NCBI RefSeq assembly: GCF_008692845.1
Contig: NZ_VXJW01000006.1
Coordinates: 62,001 to 126,000, forward strand
Direction of reading: 5' to 3'
DNA: 64,000 nt
Source of the DNA: Salmonella enterica subsp. arizonae
GTDB lineage: Bacteria > Pseudomonadota > Gammaproteobacteria > Enterobacterales > Enterobacteriaceae
Shown in pieces: positions 21,904 through 32,099 of this stretch. The translations under genes were made by a program, and so were the position numbers. The notes under the pieces were generated by a model. That model was not told where the DNA came from. It did not search any database and worked only from the letters and a program-made list of their open reading frames with translations. Every line of letters begins with the position of its first letter. The stretch's first letter is position 1.

Positions 21904-23118
21904 TTATTTATTTCTTAGCGCCAACAGAAAACCGGTAATGATACCAATTTGATCAATATCGACCTGTTCAAAATTTCCACGAACGATATAGAAACCGATG
22001 AAAGATAATAATAACAAAAGATGAGCATTGTAGGGGCTTATCTCTACTTTTTTAAAGGTAGAGCTTGCTGTTTCCCTGATAATAGCACCATATAAATAGG
22101 CCAGGCTCGCCAGACCCAATATGCCAGCGCTAAACCAGATGTACAGAATGGTATTATGTGGGCCGATAGACTCTTTAAAGGTCCACGTTGGATAATCGAC
22201 TACGCGTTTATTATAAATACTGTCATAAACTTCATTACTATAGCCGTAGCCCTTAAACGGGTTTTCCTGGATCAGTATCCACGCGGTGCCTTGGGTTCCG
22301 TTAGTGTAACGATATGAGCTATCTGTCTGCTGTAATTTATATAATAGCCGATCCTGATTCGGTTTATGGATCTGCTGGGTGATAACCAAAGCGCCAGCAA
22401 TAACCAATATGGCAGCGCCAATGCCCATTAGTTTCCACTGGCGGTTCAAAATCGCCCACAAAACGCCCACGACTAAAACCGCCAGCCATGCTCCCCGCGA
22501 CAGAGTACCTAACATTAAGAACAGATAGACAGCACTCAGCGCAAAGAAAGCAAGTTTGAGCGACGTTTTTCTGAATAGCCAGATATTCAATAATGCCGGG
22601 AACAGAAATACCATCGAATCAGATATATGTCGATGGTCATAGTTTGTAAACGGCATCACTCCCCTGGAGTAGTCCTGAATATAAAGGACTATTTCTACCA
22701 ACGCACGTAATCCTAAACTTGTTAAAAAAGAGAAAAGTACGATTTTTGCAACCGTTTCTTTCGTTTCATCTTTTAATAATACGGGGATTAATAGGGTATA
22801 TAATAAGAAACCTTCTAGCACTGTATTCTCAAATTCTTTGAAACTTTCTTTCATATCTGGTGATATGAGTACGGAATAAACAAGAGTTAACGATAATACA
22901 GCTACGCTATAAAATACACTATTTTTGAAAAGGTGAGAAAAATTTTTTGGGGAGCGTGAGACCTGATAAATCGCGGTGATAATCATAAGTATGACTATCA
23001 AATGCTTATAGCGCGTAATACCATCCAGAAAATACGTGGCAACAAAAAGAAAAACCAGCCCTTTATTCCAGGTCGGCTTCCATTTCTCTTTATTTAACGT
23101 TAATGATGTGGTTAGCAT
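21904..23118 (-). CDS. waaL: O-antigen ligase WaaL
   Basis: 404 residues with about twelve membrane segments and a large periplasmic loop (about residues 245-330). It transfers undecaprenyl-linked O antigen to the completed lipid A-core in the periplasm. Conserved features of the Wzy_C family include TLSRGAWLAVLVVG near residue 207 and GPHNTILYIWFSAGI near 323, whose His is essential in ligases. Last gene of the hldD-waaF-waaC-waaL operon; waaC starts 39 bases upstream. Its core acceptor here probably differs from Typhimurium because waaK is dead. Confidence 0.93.
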   Translation of the reverse strand: MLTTSLTLNKEKWKPTWNKGLVFLFVATYFLDGITRYKHLIVILMIITAIYQVSRSPKNFSHLFKNSVFYSVAVLSLTLVYSVLISPDMKESFKEFENTVLEGFLLYTLLIPVLLKDETKETVAKIVLFSFLTSLGLRALVEIVLYIQDYSRGVMPFTNYDHRHISDSMVFLFPALLNIWLFRKTSLKLAFFALSAVYLFLMLGTLSRGAWLAVLVVGVLWAILNRQWKLMGIGAAILVIAGALVITQQIHKPNQDRLLYKLQQTDSSYRYTNGTQGTAWILIQENPFKGYGYSNEVYDSIYNKRVVDYPTWTFKESIGPHNTILYIWFSAGILGLASLAYLYGAIIRETASSTFKKVEISPYNAHLLLLLSFIGFYIVRGNFEQVDIDQIGIITGFLLALRNK

Positions 23119-23157
23119 CTTTTCTCCACAATAGGTTTGGGATGAGACAGAGTCTCT

Positions 23158-24111
23158 TTAATGAATCTTTCCAAATACGCTTGTGGCATCTAAATTCGCC
23201 AGATTTTGTTCTGGTGAGCAGCATGCCATTTGGTTCTTCCCATAACCTCCAATCAACCCAGGGTCCGTTGGGCCATATAGCGTAATATTCGGTCTGTCGA
23301 GCGCGGCGGTGAGATGGCTCAGGCCGGTATCAACCGATACGACAAATTTTGCGCCAGCCAGCACTCTGGCGACCTCCTCCAGGCTCATGCGCGGTAACAC
23401 ATCCACATAGTCAAAGCCTTCGGCCAGTCGTTTAGCACGGGCCTCCTCATGAGGCGCGCCCCAGGGAAGTTTTATCCGTAACCCGGTGTTGCCCACCAAG
23501 CCGATAAGCTCGCGCCAGTTTGCTTCCGGCCAGTGTTTATCATCGCGAGTCGTGGCATGTAAAAACACCGCATACGGATCGCTGACCGCCTGCTGGCCAT
23601 GCAGAAAATGTTTTGCGATGGCATAATCGCCCTGCGACTGCGGTTTATCGTATCCCAGACTTTTGGCGAACAGCTCGCGCGTCCGTTCAACAGCATGTTG
23701 TTGCTTTGCGATATGGTATTTACGGTTATAAAACAGGCTGGCCAGCGGTTCGCGGGCGGTACTCCAGTCCATACCGTGCTTTATCCCGTGTGCCAGACGC
23801 GTCACCAGCGCAGCGCTTTTCACCAGCCCCTGCGCATCAATCACAGCGTCGTATTGGTATGCGCATACCGCCCGACGAAAAGCTGTGCGTTCCGCTTTGA
23901 TGGGCGCGGAAAACCAGGCCTTGCGCCAGCGCCGAATAGCGACGGGAATCACGCGATCGACAGCACTATGCCAGGACGGAATTTGCGCAAACCCTTCTTC
24001 GACAACCCAATCAAATTGAATCCCTGGAATCGCTTGTTGCGCGTCGGTAAGCGCAGGCAGGGTATGTAATACATCGCCCATCGATGACGTTTTAACGATC
24101 AAAACCCGCAT
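23158..24111 (-). CDS. waaC: LPS heptosyltransferase I
   Basis: 317 residues, GT9. It adds the first L-glycero-D-manno-heptose to Kdo. N-terminal MRVLIVKTSSMGDVLHTLPAL with the catalytic Asp in GD, and the ADP-heptose-binding motif FVVSVDTGLSHLTAALDRPNITLYGPTDP near residue 255. The start overlaps the stop of waaF by one base (TAATG), so the two are translationally coupled. Confidence 0.96.
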   Translation of the reverse strand: MRVLIVKTSSMGDVLHTLPALTDAQQAIPGIQFDWVVEEGFAQIPSWHSAVDRVIPVAIRRWRKAWFSAPIKAERTAFRRAVCAYQYDAVIDAQGLVKSAALVTRLAHGIKHGMDWSTAREPLASLFYNRKYHIAKQQHAVERTRELFAKSLGYDKPQSQGDYAIAKHFLHGQQAVSDPYAVFLHATTRDDKHWPEANWRELIGLVGNTGLRIKLPWGAPHEEARAKRLAEGFDYVDVLPRMSLEEVARVLAGAKFVVSVDTGLSHLTAALDRPNITLYGPTDPGLIGGYGKNQMACCSPEQNLANLDATSVFGKIH

Positions 24112-25157
24112 TAAACGCCCTCTTCCGACAACAGCGGATGAAGCTCTTCCAGAACCCGCTGCGGCGTGATATCGATCAGGCTCTGGTGATAGCCTTGCGC
24201 CGTATCGCCTTTACGAACTTTGTGATAACCCGTAATGAGACGAATCACCCGGGCCTTATGAGACAGCGGCGGCGTGAAATCCGGGCTACTCGGGCCATAC
24301 AACGCGACCAGCGGGCGGTCGAGCGCCGCCGCAATGTGCATCAGCCCGGAATCGTTAGTGACGATGGCTTTACAGGCGGCTATCAAGATGACGGCCTGTT
24401 CCAACTGGGTTTCCCCCGCCAGGTTGCGACACCATGACTGCTGCTCGCTATTCAGCGCCGCCTGGATTTCATTTCCGGCCTCATGGTCCTTTGCCGAGCC
24501 AAACAGCACGACCTGATAGCCTTCGTCAATGAGTTGCTTTGCCAGTTCGGCGTAGTGATAGTGCGGCCAGCGTTTTGCCGGACCAAATTCCGCGCCGGGG
24601 CAAAAGCCGATCAGAGGACGTTCAGTGGATAGCGAAAAGTCGCTGCATATCAGCGACTTTTCACCTTCACTAACCTGGAGCTGTGGCCAAAGTAGCGGTT
24701 GCGGCAGATCTTTCGCTGTGCGCATCACGCCCTTGTCATAGGCCAGCGCCACGTAGCGTTCCACCATCAGAGGCCAGGCGTCTTTATCAAGTATGCGCGC
24801 ATCGTTCAGCAAGCCATAGCGCATTTCGCCACGCCAGCCGGTACGATGCGGAATATTGGCAAAGAAAGGAACCAACGCCGATTTAAACGAATTTGGCAGT
24901 ACCAGAGCGCGATCGTAGCGCTTCTCTCGCAGGCTATGGCCCAATCTGCGGCGTTTGCCGATTTCCAGCGCGCCGTGGCCCAGCGGCATGGGTATCGCCT
25001 CGTTAACTTCCGGCATACGCGATAATAACGGGCGGCACCAGGCTGGCGCCATCACGTCGATTATCGCCTGGGGATAGCGCGCCTTGAGCGTGCGATAGAG
25101 ACTTTGCGACATCATCATGTCGCCCACCCAGGACGGGCCAATAACCAGAATTTTCAT
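24111..25157 (-). CDS. waaF: LPS heptosyltransferase II
   Basis: 348 residues from MKILVIGPSWVGDMMMSQSL. Codons upstream are in frame but overlap hldD, and homology starts here. GT9 family; adds HepII to HepI. The binding motif is AIVTNDSGLMHIAAALDRPLVALYG near residue 256. The start lies two bases after the hldD stop. Confidence 0.96.
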   Translation of the reverse strand: MKILVIGPSWVGDMMMSQSLYRTLKARYPQAIIDVMAPAWCRPLLSRMPEVNEAIPMPLGHGALEIGKRRRLGHSLREKRYDRALVLPNSFKSALVPFFANIPHRTGWRGEMRYGLLNDARILDKDAWPLMVERYVALAYDKGVMRTAKDLPQPLLWPQLQVSEGEKSLICSDFSLSTERPLIGFCPGAEFGPAKRWPHYHYAELAKQLIDEGYQVVLFGSAKDHEAGNEIQAALNSEQQSWCRNLAGETQLEQAVILIAACKAIVTNDSGLMHIAAALDRPLVALYGPSSPDFTPPLSHKARVIRLITGYHKVRKGDTAQGYHQSLIDITPQRVLEELHPLLSEEGV

Positions 25158-25159
25158 AC

Positions 25160-26092
25160 TTACGCGTCGCGGTTCAGCCAAGCCATATACTCCGTGACGC
25201 CTTCGGCGACGGTCTTAAAGGGTTTGTCGTAGCCTGCGTTGCGCAAATTGGTTAAATCCGCCTGCGTAAACGCCTGATAGCGACCTTTCAACTTATCCGG
25301 GAACGGAATGTACTCAATGCTGCCTTTTTTATGGTATGCCAACGTCGCATCGGCGACGGCCTGGAAAGATTCCGCGCGGCCTGTACCCAGGTTAAAGATA
25401 CCGGACTTGCCGCTTTCCAGGAACCACAAGTTAACGTCGGCCACATCGCCCACGTAGACGAAGTCACGCTTGAAGTTTTCGCTGCCCTCAAACAGTTTCG
25501 GGCTTTCGCCGTTGTTTAACTGCGTATTTAGATGAAATGCGACGCTTGCCATGCTGCCTTTATGGCCTTCACGCGGACCATAGACGTTGAAATAGCGGAA
25601 ACCGACAATCTGCGAGTTAGCTTCTGGCAGGATCTGACGCACGTATTCATCAAACAGGAATTTAGAATAGCCGTAAACGTTAAGCGGTTTTTCGTATTCG
25701 CGCGATTCGATGAAATCAGACGTGCGACCGCCATAGGTGGCGGCAGAAGAGGCGTAGAGGAACGGGATTTCGCGCTCAAGGCAATAGTGCAGCAGCTCTT
25801 TGGAGTATTGATAGTTATTATCCATCATATACTTGCCGTCCCACTCGGTGGTGGAAGAGCAGGCGCCTTCATGGAAAACAGCTTCGATATCGCCGAGCTC
25901 TTCTCCGGACATAATCTGGATCAGGAAATCTTCCTTATCCATATAGTCAGCAATGTTCAGATCCACCAGGTTCACAAACTTGGTGCCTTCTTTCAGGTTA
26001 TCCACCACCAGAATATCGGTGATACCTTTATCATTCAGGGCTTTAACGATATTGCTGCCGATAAAGCCCGCGCCGCCGGTAACGATGATCAT
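25160..26092 (-). CDS. hldD: ADP-glyceromanno-heptose 6-epimerase
   Basis: 310 residues. It converts ADP-D-glycero- to ADP-L-glycero-manno-heptose, the donor for WaaC, WaaF and WaaQ. It is an extended SDR with the Rossmann motif GGAGFIGSN at residues 6-14 and the catalytic YxxxK in YGYSKF near residue 140. First gene of the heptose operon, divergent from kbl with 202 bases between. Heat-shock control is known for the E. coli gene; no sigma-32 promoter could be assigned confidently here. Confidence 0.96.
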   Translation of the reverse strand: MIIVTGGAGFIGSNIVKALNDKGITDILVVDNLKEGTKFVNLVDLNIADYMDKEDFLIQIMSGEELGDIEAVFHEGACSSTTEWDGKYMMDNNYQYSKELLHYCLEREIPFLYASSAATYGGRTSDFIESREYEKPLNVYGYSKFLFDEYVRQILPEANSQIVGFRYFNVYGPREGHKGSMASVAFHLNTQLNNGESPKLFEGSENFKRDFVYVGDVADVNLWFLESGKSGIFNLGTGRAESFQAVADATLAYHKKGSIEYIPFPDKLKGRYQAFTQADLTNLRNAGYDKPFKTVAEGVTEYMAWLNRDA

Positions 26093-26294
26093 AACTGTAA
26101 CCTTTGAATTATGGTGTCAGAGACTGTCTCAGACATGAATGCTCTTATCATATCACTATTCATCCATTCACTGATAACTCGTGAGGATACGCGTGATTTA
26201 TGCTGCATTTTAAAGAAGTGATGATGCGTCATCTCGTATCAACGTATAGCTTTGGGTAATATGTGCTGAAATTTGCCCAGTCTGGAGAATCGCA

Positions 26295-27491
26295 ATGCGT
26301 GGGGATTTTTACAAACAGTTAACCAACGATCTGGAAACCGCCCGGGCGGAAGGATTGTTTAAAGAAGAGCGCATTATTACGTCTGCGCAGCAGGCGGATA
26401 TCACCGTGGCGGATGGAAGCCATGTTATTAACTTTTGCGCCAATAACTATCTCGGGCTGGCGAATCACCCTGAGCTGATTAATGCCGCAAAAGCGGGCAT
26501 GGACAGCCACGGTTTCGGTATGGCGTCCGTGCGTTTTATCTGCGGCACCCAGGACAGCCACAAAGCGCTGGAGCAGAAGCTGGCAAGCTTCCTCGGCATG
26601 GAAGATGCGATTCTGTACTCCTCCTGTTTCGATGCTAACGGCGGCTTGTTTGAAACGTTGCTGGGAGCGGAAGACGCCATTATCTCCGACGCACTGAACC
26701 ACGCGTCTATCATTGACGGCGTGCGTTTGTGTAAAGCGAAGCGCTATCGCTACGCCAACAACGATATGGCTGAGCTGGAAGCGCGGCTAAAAGAGGCGCG
26801 TGAAGCCGGCGCGCGTCATGTCCTGATCGCCACCGACGGCGTGTTCTCAATGGATGGCGTCATCGCCAATCTGAAAGGCGTCTGTGATCTGGCCGATAAA
26901 TACGATGCGCTGGTGATGGTTGATGATTCTCACGCGGTAGGTTTTGTCGGTGAAAACGGTCGCGGTTCCCATGAATACTGCGACGTAATGGGCCGCGTAG
27001 ATATTATTACCGGTACGCTGGGCAAAGCGTTAGGCGGCGCATCCGGCGGCTATACCGCGGCGCGTAAAGAGGTTGTTGAGTGGCTACGTCAGCGTTCCCG
27101 CCCGTATCTGTTCTCCAATTCTCTGGCTCCGGCGATCGTGGCGGCTTCTATTAAAGTGCTGGAGATGGTGGAGGCGGGCGCGGAACTGCGTGATCGCTTG
27201 TGGGCGAACGCGCGGCAGTTCCGCGAGCAGATGTCTGCCGCGGGATTTACGCTGGCAGGCGCGGATCACGCCATCATCCCGGTGATGCTAGGAGATGCGG
27301 TTGTCGCGCAGAAATTTGCCCGCGAGCTGCAAAAAGAAGGCATTTACGTTACCGGTTTCTTCTATCCGGTCGTACCAAAAGGTCAGGCGCGTATTCGTAC
27401 CCAGATGTCTGCGGCGCATACGCCTGAGCAAATTACGCGCGCGGTAGACGCGTTCACGCGTATTGGTAAACAACTGGGCGTGATTGCCTGA
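26295..27491 (+). CDS. kbl: 2-amino-3-ketobutyrate CoA ligase (glycine C-acetyltransferase)
   Basis: 398 residues, a PLP enzyme of the alpha-oxoamine synthase family. It cleaves 2-amino-3-ketobutyrate with CoA to glycine and acetyl-CoA. The PLP lysine is in [15 protein letters not shown] near residue 244, and the pyridine-ring Asp is in [12 protein letters not shown] near residue 210. It forms an operon with tdh (9 bases apart) for threonine breakdown. Confidence 0.97.
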   Translation: MRGDFYKQLTNDLETARAEGLFKEERIITSAQQADITVADGSHVINFCANNYLGLANHPELINAAKAGMDSHGFGMASVRFICGTQDSHKALEQKLASFLGMEDAILYSSCFDANGGLFETLLGAEDAIISDALNHASIIDGVRLCKAKRYRYANNDMAELEARLKEAREAGARHVLIATDGVFSMDGVIANLKGVCDLADKYDALVMVDDSHAVGFVGENGRGSHEYCDVMGRVDIITGTLGKALGGASGGYTAARKEVVEWLRQRSRPYLFSNSLAPAIVAASIKVLEMVEAGAELRDRLWANARQFREQMSAAGFTLAGADHAIIPVMLGDAVVAQKFARELQKEGIYVTGFFYPVVPKGQARIRTQMSAAHTPEQITRAVDAFTRIGKQLGVIA

Positions 27492-27500
27492 GGATGTAAG

Positions 27501-28526
27501 ATGAAAGCGTTATCCAAACTGAAAGCGGAAGAGGGCATCTGGATGACCGACGTTCCGGAACCGGAAGTCGGCCATAACGATTTGCTGATTAAAATCCGTA
27601 AAACAGCCATCTGCGGCACTGACGTTCACATCTATAACTGGGATGAGTGGTCGCAAAAAACCATCCCGGTTCCGATGGTCGTGGGGCATGAATATGTCGG
27701 CGAAGTGGTCGGCATCGGTCAGGAAGTGAAAGGATTTAACATCGGCGATCGCGTCTCCGGCGAAGGACACATTACCTGCGGTCATTGTCGCAACTGCCGC
27801 GGCGGTCGCACTCACCTGTGCCGCAATACAACCGGCGTGGGCGTCAACCGTCCCGGCTGTTTTGCGGAATACCTGGTCATCCCGGCGTTCAATGCGTTTA
27901 AAATCCCGGATAACATTTCTGATGATTTAGCCTCTATTTTTGACCCGTTTGGTAATGCGGTGCATACGGCGCTGTCTTTCGATCTGGTTGGCGAAGATGT
28001 GCTGGTGTCTGGGGCGGGGCCAATCGGCGTAATGGCCGCCGCGGTGGCGAAACATGTCGGCGCGCGTCATGTGGTAATTACTGACGTCAATGAATACCGT
28101 CTGGAGCTGGCGCGTAAAATGGGCGTCACCCGCGCGGTCAACGTCGCGAAAGAGAGCCTGACCGATGTCATGGCGGAGCTGGGAATGACCGAAGGGTTCG
28201 ATGTGGGTCTGGAGATGTCCGGCGCGCCGCCGGCGTTTCGTACCATGCTGGACACCATGAATCACGGCGGTCGTATTGCGATGCTGGGGATCCCGCCGGC
28301 AGATATGTCTATCGACTGGACAAAAGTCATCTTTAAGGGGTTGTTCATTAAAGGTATTTACGGTCGTGAGATGTTCGAAACGTGGTACAAAATGGCGGCG
28401 TTGATCCAATCCGGGCTGGATCTGTCACCGATTATCACCCATCGTTTCTCTATTGATGATTTCCAGAAAGGTTTTGACGCCATGCGTTCAGGCCAGTCAG
28501 GAAAAGTCATTCTGAGCTGGGATTAA
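27501..28526 (+). CDS. tdh: L-threonine 3-dehydrogenase
   Basis: 341 residues, zinc-dependent medium-chain dehydrogenase. It oxidises threonine to 2-amino-3-ketobutyrate with NAD, feeding kbl. Catalytic zinc ligands are in [12 protein letters not shown] (Cys near 38) and [10 protein letters not shown]. The four structural cysteines are in [15 protein letters not shown] near residue 93, and the NAD-binding motif is [16 protein letters not shown] near 168. Confidence 0.97.
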   Translation: MKALSKLKAEEGIWMTDVPEPEVGHNDLLIKIRKTAICGTDVHIYNWDEWSQKTIPVPMVVGHEYVGEVVGIGQEVKGFNIGDRVSGEGHITCGHCRNCRGGRTHLCRNTTGVGVNRPGCFAEYLVIPAFNAFKIPDNISDDLASIFDPFGNAVHTALSFDLVGEDVLVSGAGPIGVMAAAVAKHVGARHVVITDVNEYRLELARKMGVTRAVNVAKESLTDVMAELGMTEGFDVGLEMSGAPPAFRTMLDTMNHGGRIAMLGIPPADMSIDWTKVIFKGLFIKGIYGREMFETWYKMAALIQSGLDLSPIITHRFSIDDFQKGFDAMRSGQSGKVILSWD

Positions 28527-28535
28527 TACGCGTAG

Positions 28536-28609
28536 AGACCCGATGATATTTATCGGGTCTGGTATACGTTTCATCGTAAAAGGTTGGTGTCATTCGCCAA
28601 CCTTTTTTA
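28536..28609 (+). terminator. two hairpins ending kbl-tdh
   Basis: AGACCCGAT (28536-28544) pairs with ATCGGGTCT (28552-28560). A second hairpin, AAAGGTTGG with CCAACCTTTT at 28579-28606, ends in a T run. The second has the form of a standard intrinsic terminator. Confidence 0.85.
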
Positions 28610-28752
28610 TTAGGGAAAATCTGGAAAGCCGTAAAGAATTGTCATGGTCATCAAGCATTCGTAATTGCGCTTTAATCTTATTTTACTCGCTAACGTAACG
28701 CTCTACCCTGAGCTTTGTTCTTGCTTTTTACTGCGAAAATAAATCATGGCAG

Positions 28753-28785
28753 CTTAATAGTTTCTTAATAGAGCCACAGTATAAA
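28753..28785 (+). promoter_or_regulatory. PmrA box and promoter of yibD
   Basis: CTTAAT at 28753-28758 and CTTAAT at 28764-28769 are a perfect direct repeat with a five-base spacer, the PmrA consensus. A TATAAA -10 candidate at 28780-28785 is ten bases on, the usual geometry of PmrA-activated promoters. yibD is a recognised member of the Salmonella PmrAB regulon, so site and knowledge agree. Confidence 0.9.
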
Positions 28786-28819
28786 GGCAGGGTAAATTCA
28801 GGTTTTTCTGGTAATCGTT

Positions 28820-29854
28820 ATGAAAAATAGTAAAACCAAAGTGAGTATCATTATCCCATTATATAATGCGGGAGCTGATTTTAATGCTTGCATGGCGTCG
28901 TTAATCGCGCAAACGTGGTCGGCGCTGGAAATTATTATTGTGAATGATGGATCGACGGATCATTCCGTTGAGATAGCAAAACATTACGCGGAACATTACC
29001 CGCATGTTCGACTGCTTCATCAGGCAAATGCCGGCGCATCTGTCGCCCGTAATCTTGGCCTGCAAGCGGCGACCGGCGATTACGTCGCCTTTGTCGATGC
29101 GGATGACCTGGTCTACCCGAAGATGTATGAAACGCTGATGACCATGGCGCTTAACGACGATCTGGACGTTGCGCAGTGTAATGCGGACTGGTGCGCCCGA
29201 AAAACCGGGCACGCCTGGCAATCTATTCCGACCGATCGTCTGTGTTCCACCGGGGTATTAAGCGGACCGGATTGGTTGCGTATGGCGCTGGCCTCGCGGC
29301 GCTGGACGCATGTTGTCTGGATGGGCGTTTATCGACGTGCGCTGATTATCGATAACAATATTACTTTCGTTCCCGGACTGCATCATCAGGATATATTATG
29401 GTCGACGGAAGTTATGTTTAATGCCACGCGCGTACGTTATACCGAACAATCATTATATAAATATTTCCTGCATGATAATTCGGTAAGCCGTTTGCAAAGA
29501 CAAGGCAATAAAAATCTTAATTATCAGCGGCATTATATTAAAATTACGCGATTATTAGAAAAGCTCAATCGTGATTATGCCCGTCGTATTCCGATTTACC
29601 CGGAGTTTCGCCAGCAAATTACCTGGGAAGCGTTACGCGTTTGTCATGCGGTACGTAAAGAGCCTGATATTTTGACCCGTCAGCGTATGATTGCCGAAAT
29701 TTTTACTTCTGGCATATATAGACGGATGATGGCTAACGTCCGCAGCGCGAAAGCGGCTTATCAGACGCTGCTCTGGTCTTTCCGGCTGTGGCAATGGCGC
29801 GACAAAACCTTGTCGCACCGTCGTATGGCCCGTAAGGCGCTCAATCTGTCTTAG
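28820..29854 (+). CDS. yibD: GT2 glycosyltransferase YibD (LPS core modification)
   Basis: 344 residues. N-terminal GT-A domain of family 2: VSIIIPLYNAGADFNACM at residue 8, IIVNDGSTDHS near 38 and the DxD in VAFVDADDLVYPKM near 92. In E. coli the same protein (there renamed WaaH, unrelated to Salmonella WaaH) adds glucuronic acid to the branch heptose under phosphate limitation. In Salmonella it is activated by PmrA, whose box is seen just upstream. It is convergent with yibQ; coding ends overlap by 14 bases. Confidence 0.9.
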   Translation: MKNSKTKVSIIIPLYNAGADFNACMASLIAQTWSALEIIIVNDGSTDHSVEIAKHYAEHYPHVRLLHQANAGASVARNLGLQAATGDYVAFVDADDLVYPKMYETLMTMALNDDLDVAQCNADWCARKTGHAWQSIPTDRLCSTGVLSGPDWLRMALASRRWTHVVWMGVYRRALIIDNNITFVPGLHHQDILWSTEVMFNATRVRYTEQSLYKYFLHDNSVSRLQRQGNKNLNYQRHYIKITRLLEKLNRDYARRIPIYPEFRQQITWEALRVCHAVRKEPDILTRQRMIAEIFTSGIYRRMMANVRSAKAAYQTLLWSFRLWQWRDKTLSHRRMARKALNLS

Positions 29855-30803
29855 CGCTCACGTTTTTAGGCGCGGCGATTTTCCCCCAGCCTTGCCACTG
29901 GTGCTGAAACCAGGCAACCACGGAACTTTGCGTAATGCTCTCGCCGATGACGCTGAAAAAGCGCGTAGCGTAGACCGGTTGCAGCGGTTTTTTCGGCTTG
30001 CACACCTTCACGCCGCGAAAGAGATTGCGCGGCGCGTCAATTTTCTGCGGCGTCAAATCAGGTCGGGACGTATCTACCTGCGGTTCGTTGAGCAGGCTGC
30101 TTGGGCGTACCAGGGTGATATCCGCCGGCAGGCGATAAACCATCTGTTGCAGCACGCGAACCGTTGCGGGATGCGGATGACCAATCGCGATAGCGGAACC
30201 GTTGCGACGGGCCAGTTCGATAGCGCGATTAAACTGACGGCGGATATCCGCCTCGTTTTGGGTATCGTCGAGAAACACTTTGCGCTTGATCACTTTCACA
30301 CCCGTACCGGATGCCGCGCGCATCGCTTGGCTATTGCCAATCGTCATGCTGTCGAGAAAATAGAGATTGTAATGTTCCAGCGCCTGCATCACTTTTTGCA
30401 TACCGAACAGACTGGAAGTCATTGCGCTGCCCATGTGGTTATTAAGCCCGACGGCATACGGCACGTTTTTTACCGCCTCGCGGATAATGCGATCGATCTC
30501 ATCGCTGCTCATTTCTGGTCGCAGCGTATCCTTCTCCAGCGGCTGTTTGCTTAGCGGTGCCATCGGTAGATGGATTAACACCTCATGCCCGCTATTGTGC
30601 GCTTTGGTCGCCATTTCGCGCGCGTGCGGCGCGTTGGGCAGTACGGCGACGGAGATGTCTGGTGGCAGCGCCAGAACCTGATTTTCCGTGTGCGGGCGAT
30701 AGCCGAAGTCATCAATCACGATGGCGAGCTTACCGGCGAAAACGGGTTGTGCAAACGCCAGCAAAGTGGCCAGCGTGAGGATGGTGCGACGAAACTGAGG
30801 CAA
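29841..30803 (-). CDS. yibQ: divergent polysaccharide deacetylase YibQ
   Basis: 320 residues with a signal peptide (cleavage after VFAG near residue 24). The mature part is the DUF610 / polysaccharide deacetylase 2 domain: LAIVIDDFGYRPHTENQ near residue 26, LIHLPMAPLSKQPL near 76, GLNNHMGSAMTS near 119 and AIGHPHPATVRVL near 206. The Asp and His residues fit a metal site. Periplasmic; function unproven. It sits three bases after envC and gpmI on one strand, suggesting a link to cell envelope work. Confidence 0.9.
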   Translation of the reverse strand: MPQFRRTILTLATLLAFAQPVFAGKLAIVIDDFGYRPHTENQVLALPPDISVAVLPNAPHAREMATKAHNSGHEVLIHLPMAPLSKQPLEKDTLRPEMSSDEIDRIIREAVKNVPYAVGLNNHMGSAMTSSLFGMQKVMQALEHYNLYFLDSMTIGNSQAMRAASGTGVKVIKRKVFLDDTQNEADIRRQFNRAIELARRNGSAIAIGHPHPATVRVLQQMVYRLPADITLVRPSSLLNEPQVDTSRPDLTPQKIDAPRNLFRGVKVCKPKKPLQPVYATRFFSVIGESITQSSVVAWFQHQWQGWGKIAAPKNVSAKTD

Positions 30804-30806
30804 AAC

Positions 30807-32090
30807 TTATCTTCCCAACCACGGCTGTGGATTGACGGCCTGACCCTGGCGACGAATTTCAAAATAAAGCGATGGCCTACCCTGACCGCCGCTGCTGCCC
30901 ACAAGGGCGATCGGTTGTCCGGCGCGCACCTGCGCGCCTACGCTGACCAGCGCGCTCTGGTTATAGCCGTAAAGGCTCATATCGCCTTTACCATGCTCTA
31001 CGACCACCACCAGGCCATAGCCTTGCAGCCAGTCCGCCAGAATCACCCTGCCGTCAGCAATGGCTTTGACTTCGGTACCTTCCGACGCGCCGATAACCAT
31101 CCCCTTCCAACGTAGCTCACCCTGCAGTCGTTCGCCATAGCGATGCAATATCGGGCCGCGTACCGGCCAGTATGCCTGACCGCGAGGCGCGCCCAGCCCG
31201 CCAGTACGGGACATCAGCGAACGTTCGCTTTCGGTCGGCTTATAGGTGGTGCCTTTACGCGAGGCTTCCTGCTGCTTGTCGCGTACCGCCTGCGCTTCGC
31301 GGGCTTCACGCTCCGCTCGCGCTTTGGCCGCCGCTTCCGCCCGCGCGATACTGTTGCGCAGGCGCGATTCGTTGGCGCGCAGTTCGCTTAACTGCTGCTG
31401 GCCTTGCTGAATAGACGACTCCAGTCCGGCAAGCGTTTTCTTACGTTCATTACGCGCCTGCTCCAGCTTCGCCTGTTGAGCGCGCTGTTCATACAGCAAC
31501 GTCTGTTGTTGGCTTTGCTTCTCTTCCAGCTCGGCTTTTTGCGAGGCGACCTGTTCGCGTGTCTGTTTCAGTTCGGCGATAGTTTCCTGGCGCGCCTGGT
31601 TCAGATAGCCAAAATAGGCCTGCAGGCGTTGCCCGCGCTGGCTCTCTTCTCCGCTAAGGATAAGCTGAATACCGGTGTGTTCGCCCTGGCGGAAAGCGGC
31701 GTCCAGTTGCGCGGCGAGATTGCGCTCCTGGATGGCCTTTTGCTGCTCCAGTTTGGCAATTGAGGCGTTCATCTCATCAATTTGCGCGTTTAACTGCTCC
31801 AGAGTGTTTTGCGTTTCGCGCAGCTTACGCGCCGCGGCCGAGATGGCCTCTTCCTGGGCTTTCAGTTGTGCCAGGAGGCTGGCGCGCTGTTGTTGCTGTT
31901 GGCGTACGGCGCGTTCTTTCGCGGCGATATCGGCCTGAATGGATTTGAGCTGGTCACGGTCATCCGCGTGGGCGGAAAAGGCGCACAACAATACGCCAGC
32001 GCTAAGTACGCTGGCGTAGAACAAAGGCCTGACTGAAAATGTTCTTGGTTTCACGGCCTGTTGAATAGTGTTAATCGCCTTTCCCCTCAT
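30807..32090 (-). CDS. envC: murein hydrolase activator EnvC
   Basis: 427 residues. It has a signal peptide ending near AHA (~residue 42) and long coiled coils (about 45-280, rich in Gln/Glu/Arg/Ala heptads). The C-terminal LytM/M23-like domain (about 315-427) lacks the full set of zinc ligands. It binds FtsEX at the septum and activates the amidases AmiA and AmiB during cell separation; it is not itself a peptidase. Nine bases separate it from gpmI. Confidence 0.95.
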   Translation of the reverse strand: MRGKAINTIQQAVKPRTFSVRPLFYASVLSAGVLLCAFSAHADDRDQLKSIQADIAAKERAVRQQQQQRASLLAQLKAQEEAISAAARKLRETQNTLEQLNAQIDEMNASIAKLEQQKAIQERNLAAQLDAAFRQGEHTGIQLILSGEESQRGQRLQAYFGYLNQARQETIAELKQTREQVASQKAELEEKQSQQQTLLYEQRAQQAKLEQARNERKKTLAGLESSIQQGQQQLSELRANESRLRNSIARAEAAAKARAEREAREAQAVRDKQQEASRKGTTYKPTESERSLMSRTGGLGAPRGQAYWPVRGPILHRYGERLQGELRWKGMVIGASEGTEVKAIADGRVILADWLQGYGLVVVVEHGKGDMSLYGYNQSALVSVGAQVRAGQPIALVGSSGGQGRPSLYFEIRRQGQAVNPQPWLGR

Positions 32091-32099
32091 GGGGAGGGA

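Noticed and set aside
25532-26107. 191-codon plus-strand reading frame
   Set aside because: Antisense to hldD and without homology.
29892-30554. 220-codon plus-strand reading frame
   Set aside because: Antisense to yibQ; composition is that of a shadow frame.
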